Positions 44,801 through 56,800 of a DNA stretch of 64,000 nucleotides are shown here, piece by piece; position 1 is the first letter of the stretch; each line of letters opens with the position of its first letter. Origin of the DNA: Patiria pectinifera (taxonomy: Eukaryota; Echinodermata; Asteroidea; Valvatida; Asterinidae); NCBI GenBank assembly GCA_029964075.1, contig CM057149.1, positions 13,526,465 through 13,590,464 of the forward strand, in the 5' to 3' direction. Made by a program: the position numbers and the translations under genes. Below the pieces are notes generated by a model that was not told the DNA's origin, searched no databases, and was given only the letters and a program-made list of their open reading frames with translations.

Positions 44801-47800
44801 CTTTTGCATAATTGTCATTTTCTCAGCAACCCAAAGTGCTGTTTTTATGATTTTTCAGTATTTGAAACAAAAAGCTCTCTCAGCTTTAATCTGATACCCA
44901 AAACATACAAATCCACTGAACCCTTTGTTCCTAAAAGGCAAATGTTTTAGGGTTGCATTTTTTGGGGTCACCCTGTATAGATTTTAGACTTTCTAACCGG
45001 AAAGAACCTCTCAACCCTTGGCCCAACCCGGGTTGGATTTTACCCGTGTAGAGCGCTGGACCCGTTCGTGCTAGTGTGAAATCCTGAAATCTCCGTGTTG
45101 GATCCGGTTTCAACACGAACATTTTGGATACCTAATGATACACAGAACAAGATAGGCCACAGGCTTGTCTAACTCAAGGATCGAAAGGACACTTTATTTC
45201 AAAGTATCAATAGGGGCACATCAATGTTTACACAACCATCGCAATCAAAATCTTGGAATCGCAGTGGCAAACTGAAGATTACGAAGCAGGAAATCATTAA
45301 AGAAGTCGACATTTTTGTGTGATTAAATAAATTGTTTTGAATGGACTGCTGAAGAGGAAGTCCCACCGACTGTTGCGAGTGTATGGTTTTGTACGGTGAT
45401 ATGAGAACGTTTCGAAACAGATTTGTAATTCGATTGCCCGTATCTCTTTAGGAGCATCGCAAGGTAGCTGAGGAGGTCCGCCAGAGGTACATGGCGGAGT
45501 TGGCCTCGAAGGCTAGGCAAGGTGAGAAGACAATCTTGATACGGTAGTGTGTTTAACTTCCAGTCGAGGTTATGGTTAATATTGGTCATGAAATGGTAGC
45601 TGAGATCGAGACTTAAATTTGGGTATGGAAGATTCATATAGAAGAGCAGGTGATTTATAGATTAATTCAATTCAACCAAGACTTTCAACCAAGAATTTAA
45701 ATTGAACTTGAAACAGAGAGTGGAACTATGTACAGTCCGATACGAAAAGCCATCCAGATTGAGAATCAGATTAACTAGACAGACGTTGTGAATGTAATTT
45801 TAGATTCGATTTTTTTTTGTCTTGAAATTGTGATTTTGATTGCAATCGTGCTTTAAAACTGAATTTGAAATTGTGATTGTAGGCCCTGATTTGGTTATGG
45901 ATTTGGTTTTCGGTTGTGATTTGGATTTCGAGCGTAATTATGTACATCACAATGCAGACCTTATGTTAAGAGTGAGCTTAAGATTGCTCACTTTTTTTCA
46001 AGTTGAAAAGGATACCTTGAAGTAAAAACACAGGATTCTTCGACTATTCAGTCAACATTAAGGAGATATTCACTTCAAGACAAACTACAAATATCCATTT
46101 TTTTGCCATCCAGCTCAGTCACGGCGAAGGATCAAGACGTACGTGCGAGGAGCGGACGGCAAGCTCGTCAGCCGCTACTGCTTCGTGACGGAGGAAGAGT
46201 TCCAAGAGATGAAAAAAGATGTCAAGCTGGCTAGGAAGATCCTGGGCGTGGCTGAAGACGAGGAGCTGGAGGACTGGGTCAGCTCTAAGAGGAAATATGT
46301 GGTGGACGAAAAGGGGGAAATCGTCCAAGGTATAAAATACCCTATTTGTGACGGTGCGCTCTCACTTTGGGCATGCATGTTATTGAAAGGCATATAAGAT
46401 CATTCGCTTTCAAAACATTTTGTTCGTTTCCAATATCACCACTCAAAACTCAAAGGCGATTGCTCAAACTTAACCTGTTGAAGTTTCAGCTCAGTGGACA
46501 TTACACTTTCCGAGACTGAAAAAAACACCATGCATGCATGCATATCATTCATCACGAAACACGATTTCGTCAAAGGGGAGTCTTTATTTCTCAAAAATTA
46601 GTCAATTGACTGATCGTTGGAAATCACCTAAATTTCTTGATTTCTTCTAAATGACAGCAAGCCAGACAATTAATTTCACGGGGTGTTTAGTACCAGTATA
46701 CGATCTTTAATCCAAGCAAGTTTTTTTGGTTCGGTAGATGAATTTTTTTTTTTTTTATCAGTTAAAGGCATATACGATTATTTGCATTTATCCTAATAGT
46801 AATCAACTGAATTATCAGAAACGCTTACTTGGATCGAAGATCATACTGGTACTAAACACCCCGTAAAATTATCTCGTCTGGCTTGCTGTCATTTAGAAGA
46901 AGTCAAGAAATACAACGATCAGTCAATTGACTGATTTTTGGAATGGAGACTTATAATGACGAAATCTTGATTCGTGATCAAAAAGGTCGTTCGTGGTTTT
47001 TCACTATTTACTTGAAAAGTGTAGTATCTAGGGAGCTGAAACTTCAACAGGTTAGATTGTGAACGTTCTTCTTTGGAGTTTGAGTGGTGTTATTATTGGA
47101 AACGAACGCAATGCATGAAAGGCAAATGACCCCATAATATATGCCTTTAACAGTTTAGACTACGGTAATGGAATATGTAGGCCTACTTGATCATTTGCTA
47201 AAAAAAATCGACGAGATTGAAATAATAATTTACATTACCATTTGTCGAAAATATGGTATTTCATGAGAGCGTTAACTACGAGTTGTATGCTGTCGGCTTC
47301 AAAGCGTGCCCAGGAGATCAACGATAAAACTCATTGATGCTCGACACGAAAGAAAAATTGTTGGCTGTGATTATACGTGTTTAAATCATTGCGAGGATTT
47401 ATTACGGATGTAATACGGTTAGAATGTAATGCCGAATTAGACTAGATTCCTTTGTGTTCTGCCTATGATTTTTTTTAGAGACTTTCAAGTATTCCTACGT
47501 TTCCTACTTTTTCCTATTTTTTTTTTTTATATTTATTTTGCATCAACTTTTTTTAAAATTGAAATTCCTCTTTTCCCTACTTTTTTTGGTCGCACAACTC
47601 CAGAAAATGGAATCTAATTGAATACTTTTCATAGCAGTGTTTTACTGTCATTATATAAAATCACACAGTAAAGGGCTTGGGCGCACGAGCACTGCTACTG
47701 TACTTACGAAAGCTCAGTTGAGGACGGAACACAAGTGTTGCGAGTACAGAACACACCAAATGAGGCTGATGGTGATTATCAACGAATACCCCTGAAAGCC

Positions 47801-50800
47801 CGAAAAAGTCCTCCTTTTTTCCTGATTTTGTACTCCAAAGTCCTTACGTTTGTCCTTTCTCTTCTTCATTTTGATCCTATGATGTTCCTACTTTCTTCAC
47901 CTGGGTCTGCTTGAAAGCCTGCCATTATAAGAACATTGGTGACAATTCGCTTTAACATTATTCAACTTTAGCATTTCGCACATCTTCGATTTCAAACCAT
48001 GCAGTATCAAGGCGAAAGATTGGGGACAGTGCGTACGAGGAGAGTATCGAGAGTGCAGACGTTAACAACAACTACTACCCCGGGAAAGACGGTCGGAGAA
48101 GAGGGTAAGACAATGCGGCAATTGAATTTCATAACTGAATTCCCAAATCATTTTGATCGTACAGACAACTTGTCTAATGGTATTACCAAAAGGAAAGGTC
48201 AATATCTTATCTTATTTGAAATGTTACTGATCTGAGGGTTTTGCACGACACAGATGCACAATGCCACATGCATCCTCTTTTTATTCCTGTAGTCACATGA
48301 AGAAAATTTAACTGGTAATTTGGAGACAATTGAATCATAAAATGCAAGCCACGTGAAATGCAAGTAGAGCTACATTCACTTTAGGGGGAAATCTTTCTGG
48401 AAATTCCTTAGTATATGCCTATATAATATCTGGGATCCATGGTAGCATCCAGCGCAACCGACCTCAAAAGACGCAAGGCACTGGCCTGGACGACCTTTTG
48501 GAAGTTGGAACAGCTGTGGAGAAGCCCCTCTTTACCAATTATCACCAAAATGAAATTGTTCAACACAACATGCATCACAGTTCTCCTCTATGGATGTGAG
48601 ACATGGGTAATCTCCAAAGACATGGAAAGTAAAATAAACGCTTTTGCTACCTCTTGCTACCGCATTATGCTGAGCATCAAGCGCACCGACCATGTCCCCA
48701 ATGCCACTATCTATACTATGACCAACTCAAACCCTCTTGTGGAGCGTGTAAGAACTCGGCAGCTCAAGTTCCTTGGGCACATACTACGCATGCCAGACGA
48801 GGAGCCTGCAAAAGTGTATGCCTTTTATACACCACCCCGGGGGAGAAGGAAACCAGGAAGACAACGCACATCATACCTAACTTATATTCAACGCTTGCTT
48901 GGAGATAGTGATGGCATGCTGCGACCAGACCAAATCGCAACACTTGCCCATGATCGCAGTACATGGAAGAAGCTTGTAGTCGACTGCCGAAGGATGATGA
49001 TGATGATGATATGCCTATGAGACGACCTTATTTGGCTTTTGCCTTCTATGTTGTTTCGTGTGACACGGATCTAACACCTAACAACCCTGTAATCAGTTTT
49101 GACTAAAAAAATAGTCAGACTCGACCAAACACCGAGTCGAAATCAGGGTAAATAACTTTATTACTTATAGATAAAAAAATAATTAAAAGCTAAACGATCG
49201 GCGTTTTAGCAACTACATTTTCAGTCAGTTTGCAAAGAACTATTGGGAAAGTAGCCACATGATGTTGATTTGAGAGTAGGCGTGTATTTTCGTGGGTCGT
49301 CGTTAGTCATGTTTGAATTACGTTCCTTATTTTTCTCCCCGAATCGCAGGAGAAGGGGACGCCACCATCGTCGGGACAGCGACAGCGACAGCTTCGAGAG
49401 CGGCATGGGCAACAGCATCCTGGAGGAGGGCGAGGGCGGAGGGCGCCGCCGTCGGAGGCACCGTAGAGGGCGCCACGGCTCCGGCGGTCGGTACTCCTCC
49501 GTGGAGTCGGTCGAGTCCTACGTCAGCGAGGGCGGGACCAGGCGGGAGCGGACAGTGCGCAGGCGCAGGAGGCGTCGCAGCAGGGACGATTCCGAGAGTT
49601 CGTACTACGAGGGTGAGTTGTGGACTGTTCCAATCAGATTTCCAATGTTTGATAAAACTTGGTCACGAGCACTGTGAAATATGTGTAGGCCTACAAATTA
49701 AACGTATATAGGCGTGGCTTATGGCATTATCCGAAAAAGTCCACTCGAGAAGCAGGACATCCAATCTCAATCTACAACGCGTCCCAAAATACCCGCAACT
49801 ATTTTTTTTGCGAGGCCCTAGCGTCTGCGCGTAAACACAAACCGCCATTATTTTTTTATACCATTTTGAAGCTTGCAATCTGAACTTTACTCCTGGCGAG
49901 TATTGTTTTGATGATTAAAAGCGTTTTAAAATTATTCGTGTTCAAATAAAGGCAAGTCGGAAACAAACTCAACCGATTTCAAGGAAAATCGATGATGCGA
50001 TACACCAGATGCAAACTCTATAATCACACTTTGAGAGCGCTTTAGTTTTGAACGTGAATTTCAAATTGAACTTGAAACGAAGAACAATATTGTGAATTCG
50101 TTTAAGGTGAGTCTATGTGGATCAAAAAGAAAAGGAAACGCAGAAAACAAAAAGTAACGAGATCGTCACGTCACGGACATGATGACGCATTTCCACATTA
50201 GAAAAAATTTGCATGATTGATTTGCCTTGAAATCGGTTGAGTTTGTTTTTGACATGCCATATTTGAACACGAATCGTTTCAAAAACCTTTTAAAAATCAG
50301 ACAATACTTACCAGGGTTAAAGTTAAGATTCCAAGCTTTATCAATGATATAAAAAAATAAAATGGCAGTACGTCTCTCCGCGGCGGCGCAAGTGCATCAC
50401 AAAACAAAAATGTTGCGGGAATTTTGGGACGCGCTGAACCCGATGTTTATGGAAACGCCAAGGTTTTTCGAGCTTATGCACGTTCCGGAATGTGTTCGGA
50501 GACCGTCCTTAATACCAGAATTAGCAAGTCTTTACAAGCTCCCCATAATTCAATTGCCATTGTAGTCAGTCTCAAAATGTCACAAGCTCTTGATGTTAAC
50601 GCAGACATCGAAAAACAAAGTCAATTACAAAGTCAATCACAAACCAACCGTATTCGAGACAAGCCACAAGCTTTTCAAATTTAATCATTGGTGAAAGGAT
50701 TTCTTTGTAATTAATCTCGCGTTACTTGGACATTTCTTTTATTATGCATTGTGATGAACTTGATAACTACGCTGCTCGACTAAATTATGTGCGAAGTTGC

Positions 50801-53800
50801 GTGCTGTGTTTATCTACCGACGGCAGTTTGAAGCTGAATTGAAATGTTGACTTGTATCAAACTGCCGTCGGTACTTCAGGCCAAAAAAAACATATGGAAA
50901 ATTCACTAGTTTCACAATTTAAATGGAAGTCACGAAGAATCTTATTCCAGCGCGAACACCAGCTCCAAATGCAACCAAATGTTAACGTTAACGCATTCGC
51001 TGTTATTTTTTTCCCACTTTCAGACGAAGATGGTAAAAGGCACCGGCGACGGAGACGCCATCGTCGCCGGTCGTACAGCGGGAGTGACTCGGGTACCGGG
51101 CTGGACAGTGGCGACAGCCGGCACGGCAGGCGGCGTGGTGGCCGGCGGCACGGTCATCACCGCAGGCACCGTGGACGGGACTACAGCGATGACGAGTACA
51201 GCAGCGGGAGCTACGACAGCAGGGACGGGAGCCGACACGGGGGCAGAGGGAAAGGAGGACGGCGAGGGAGGGGCAGGAGGGGGAGGTACAGCAGCTACTC
51301 CGATGATGATAGTTATGAGGGTGGCTCGCGGTCTGGGAGGAAGCGAGGAGGCAGGAGGCATCGGAGGAGACACAGGTACGGCTTAGTTTGCTTCCAAATG
51401 GGGTCGCTTTTCAATACTGACCATTATGATGCATACTGCAAATTATATGCCAATTTTCAAGGTGAGTTGTAATGGTTTTTGAGCGGTTTTTTTTTTCATT
51501 GATGTCAGAACTCTCTAACTATTTATTGAAATAATTGCTGAAAAAAATGTGTAAGAAATCAATTTCTAAAATTGCGCCACGATATAGGCCCTAATGGTAG
51601 TCATTATGAATGTCAATTGATAGATGGAACTAAACTGTGTTTTGTTTTAGTCACATTGTAAGCATATACATGTACACATTGCATTTAAATGGAGTAGACT
51701 TTCGTTTTGATGTTGTTTTATTGCACATCCTAATTACCGTGCAGATGTACATTTCAAACTAGGCCACGGTTAAAACAAATAGATAATTAAATGAAAACGC
51801 ATCAAAGGATTGGGACATGAAAGTAGACACTTAACGAAGAACGACCCATATGACGTTTGGACCAAAACAAATCCACTTAGGCATAATACTTAATTACTTC
51901 ATTCCACAACCTGAAAGCCCGCACGTATTATCTAAACGTCGTCATCTGTGTCATTTCACCATAAAACGGACAACAAATCAAACGAATAAAAACCCAACAG
52001 CTGAGTCCTGTCCTAGCTGCTCAGTTCACTGAGCGCATTGTTTTTAACCGCACCGAGCGGCGGCTATCGGGACGGACGCTGGTTCCACGTTATCACGTTT
52101 GTCTTTGCAGGAACAAAAAAAAAAAAAAAAACCAGACAGTGACATTCGAGTTTCTGTCATGACGTCTTGTCTAGTGGTGTTATACGGACCCTTCCAGATT
52201 ACCAAGTTCAACGATTTCTTTCTGCAATCTGTGTAGTTGGGGCCAAATCTTTATTTTGAATTTGCAATGAATGTGTACATTCCATATTAATATTAAGGTG
52301 AGGCAGACTGCATATTTTCTTTCGTTTAAAACAAAATACATTTTAGCTGATTTGAATTTTTGTTACATGCATTATTTTTGTATTTTGAGCACTTTTGAAA
52401 CATTAGTTTCGTTATCAGTACAAGCTCTCACCATATTAAATTATTCATTATTGCATTAGTCCCCAGATAAAAAAAAAATCAAAAGGTTATGTGCTGACCA
52501 AGCATTCAGGTGCACGGACTTCAATTTTAATATACCCGTAGATCTGCCGAGCAGCTGTAGATATCAAACTAAACCAAAGTATAAAAGATAGAGATAAAAA
52601 AAAAATCAAAAAGTTATGTGCTAGCCAAGCATTCAGGGATCGGTCTGAGCCATAACAATGCCCCAGCCAATCCCTTAGGACTCTTCCGGGTTCTCGGCGT
52701 TCCCGGCCAATACACACTTCCTTCCCTGTCCATCCATGTAACCCCGGAGGGCCAGGCACCATGTAAAAGCAAAGAGCTAAGGGAGGAACAGGGCGGCCCC
52801 TAAGCCTTGATCCTCCGAGTGGACCACATGCCCTGAACCTGTACGAAGACGCCAACCTGGAATTCGCGGACAGTACCAGCAGCAGTGCTTACCGATTAAG
52901 CTAAGGTACTGTTGGTATTTTACGAGGGGAAATTAAATCCTTTATAGAAAGTGTCGGACAGCGCGTGTTGAAAACTAAAATGACACAGGCGGGATTCGAA
53001 CCCCCGTCACTCTCCACCCGTGGGTCAGCAAGTTAACCACTAGGCCATTTCACTAGTCAGATTTCGATCTCGTTTAATCTCATACGTACCATGCACTGCA
53101 TTTTTGAAGAGTCATTGAACGGGTTAACTTGTTGAATTGGTTTCGATTGTTGAAGGGCTACATTGTCCTTTCCGTTGTAGGGCGAGGGCATTATGCAGCG
53201 CGCCAATAATAGTTACGCGCTGTTGCGTAACGTCGTTTGTGTACATGTATTCTTATAAACGCACATGGGGCCAATTTCTCGGCGCTGCTAAGCACACAAA
53301 TTTGCCTAGCACAAAAACGTCGGGCTGATAAAAGCAGGTTACTAGCCAAAACTTCATGTAGCCTAATGTGTATTGCCCCTGACTGGTTTTCAGCTGTTTT
53401 TTGCCTATAGCATGAAAATCACATGGAGTCTGGGCTGGTAACCTACTTTTATAAGCCACACTCGTTTTGTGCTAAGCAAATGTTTATGCTTAGCAGCTTC
53501 GTGAAATTGACCCCAGTTCCACAGCCCCCCCCCCGGCCAATGCGGCCATCAGCCGCCTATGTACCAAACTCAACTAATTGGCTATGCCTGGTGTACGTGG
53601 AGGTACCAGCAAGATGAATTCGCATAAAATCCGAGGCCTGACTGGACCTCCACAGATTACAGAGTGAAGTTTAAAATAGAGGACGGACAGAGCACTGTTA
53701 ACGTCGAGTTATACACTCAACCAACCGGTTCTTTTCAGAAACACACTTCTTCCAAGAACAGATTTCTTTCAGCATGGTGTTACCCGAAAATTTCCTCTAT

Positions 53801-56800
53801 TTTATCCCATCCGCCATGCAAAGCTTGAGGTATTTATTTTCTAATCTGAGGCTTTGGAGGATTTATAAAGGGAAATAAAGTCCGAATTTCATTACGTTGG
53901 AATTCATTTCAAGTTTATGTTTTCTTCTCATGTTTTTAGAGAAGTAAAGTGCAAAACGCCACAGCGTACACCCCATGCGGTGCGTTTGGGGGAAAAAACT
54001 CCCCGTCCCCGCCCGCAGCCCAATTCGATGTTGTCATCTCGCGCTGTGGCGCGAGCGATAAAGCGCTGTGCTTAGAAACCAGTGAAATCCTTCATCCAAG
54101 CATGGTAAAAAAAATGCAAACAAAATATAACGAAATGCTCAAAGTATAATCTGTGTAACCAACATAGATAATACTGGTATAGTTTGAAAGACCGTCCAAA
54201 TCTGATGCTTTTTTTAACAGAGGTATGAGTTATTTTCCAAGAGCGGTCAAATTGACCACGAGACTAAGTTAAAAATTTTAGGCATTGAGACAAAAGGTGT
54301 GTGGTGGATAATTGCTTGGCAGACAAAAAGTCCTTAAAAAACATTAGCAGATTTGGTCGAGTATCTTTTTTTTCCGAGTGCCAAGTACTGCCGAGTCTTT
54401 AGGTTACCGAGTATGAGTAGAGAACGAGTACCTGTACTTCCGAATACAAGTTCCGGCATCCGAGTACGAGTTCTTGCCCTTCCGAGTACGAGTGCGATAC
54501 AAGTATTTTTGTCCTGTATTCATACGAGCACGAGTACGAGTACTTCTATTTCCGAAAACGGCCATACGGTAAATTGGTTCATTGTGCGCAATTGGCCTAG
54601 GCCCAGTCAGACCGATATACAGACCCATTCACGGCCAGCTGTTAAATATGTTTTTCCGGACGTGCACAGAGAAAAATCAGAAAACTTTGATTTCTCTGTA
54701 AGCCAATCAACCATTTCCAACTGAAAGTATCCATAACATAAGGCCGTGGTAAGTAAAGCTATACCATTTTTCTCGAGTACTCTATATTCGAGTACGAGTA
54801 CTTTGCTGACGGGTACAAGTTCCGTCATTTCGAGTACGAGTAGGCCTATTTTGACATTCGAGTACGAGTACTCTAAAAAAGTACCCGAGTTGTATCCGAG
54901 TACGAGTACCGCGTACGAGTACTACTACGAGTGCCACTAGTTTGAGTGGCAATGGTTTTCTGTTCGAACTATATTCCATGTATATCATCATATCTATCGT
55001 ATTTCTGTTCCCTCAATTTGCAAATTTAATGTTCCTGTTGTTTTTTTGCAAAATGGTGTCCAATACCTAATTAGTCACTTCACATGCTTGTACATGTATT
55101 TCAAGACAAAACCCTAATGGATTAATGACAGTATGCGTTCCCATGACAAATTATGAAACATTTTAGAAAAGTTTGTTCCTGTGCTAATTCCCCATTTAAA
55201 TCCTCAATCACAATACAGGTCGTATTCTGATGAAAGTGATCTGAGCGGTGACGAGGGAGAAGGCAGGAGGAGAAGACGTAGAGGGCGCCACCACCGGTCG
55301 AGGCATCATGGCGGACATTCCTCGAACTCGTCCGACTACACGGGAAGCGATGACTCAAGTGAGAAGTCTTTACAAAACATTCTAACATTCTCTAACCACC
55401 CGAATTCCAATTTGTTTGCTTTCTTTTCAATAGCAAGGTTTTTTTGTGTGTGTTGTTATACTAATCAGGTTTCCAAACTTCGGCATTACTTCCAATTTCG
55501 GCATCATCTCTTTCTCTAGAGTTATTTAAAGGTTTTTAATTGTTGGTCTCATATTGATGTGATACAATGATCGCAATCAGAGCGTTAACGTATGACATGC
55601 GCTGGATTTGCCAAGGGCTGAGGCCGAACCCGAAAGGAGGGTCGAGATTTGGAAAACCTCGTATATTACTTTCAATGTAAAGACTTGTTGTCAGAAGAGT
55701 TTATTCCAAAACGCGACATATCCATTTGAAAAAGGTAAACATTTTCGCATGCAATGAAACTTTAAAGAATGAAAACATTATGAGCTTTTATGTATTGATT
55801 TAAGTTGTGTTTCAGTCATATAACAGCCGTCGAAATTGCTTTTGGGCAGCCAGGAGAAAGCAGGATTCTAAAAGGGAACAAAATGGCGTATATCGCGTTT
55901 TGGAAATAAATTCCTCCTCATGCTACTATTTTTTTCGTATAAAGATTTGAAGTGAGTGATACTCAATACTCATCCATTATATCGTCGTTACATGAACATC
56001 TCTCAGTCATGAGTCCCGTTCAGTGTGTTCATCAAAACGTTGGAAAACTCAGTTCAGTTACACTTCGTTTAGTTGAAATCACAAGGCAAAAGTCTCGTAT
56101 CACCCCTTTCAAGTAATACATTTAGACTGGCGTAATGTGGGAAACTGACGTTTGGATACTTTACTCAAGGAAAAAGTCCGAGTTCTCCAGTTAAAGCTCT
56201 CTACATGCAGTCGACTGTATTTTATTATTGATATTTTCAAATTTGTATCAATGTCACCCTGAAAAAAAACTTGCGAATTTGTAACTGAGCTGGAATCTCC
56301 ATCCGTCATCAACATAATACCTCCAAATGTTTTTCTTGTATTTAAACTCAATAATAGAAATTAACATTTTTAACATCCGTAGAAGTAGGGGCCTTCTCTA
56401 ACATTTGATTAATGTAATCGGGATATCGGTAAAATAAGCGCGCTTGCGATCGACGACGGTACTTATTATCAAACAAGTAAAGGACATACAAGACAAAACA
56501 AATGCATGTCGGGAAGAACCACGTGACGTTTCCCGCCCAATTTCCAATCAAAAGGACGAAGAGACAGGCGCCACCGTCGACGACGCCATCGCGGCCGTCG
56601 CCACGGCAGCGGCGATGACGTCAGCTGGTCGGGCGATTCATCATCCGACGGAGGTCACGGTGGGAGGGGTCACCGTAGAGGGCGCCGTCACCGACGCCGG
56701 CGATACAGCGACGACAGCGGAACGTCACTTGACGGCGATTCCTATGACGGGGAGGGCGGGGCCAGAGGCGGCCGGAGGCGGAGGCGGAGGCACAGACGAT

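Noticed and set aside
50979..51386. Long Ala/Gly/Thr-rich frames overlapping exon 10 on both strands
   Set aside because: They are by-products of CGN/GGN-rich codons; none joins neighbouring exons in phase.
54404..54628. Ser/Thr/Arg-rich frames over the GAGTAC repeat
   Set aside because: They follow the repeat in several frames at once and lack splice partners.
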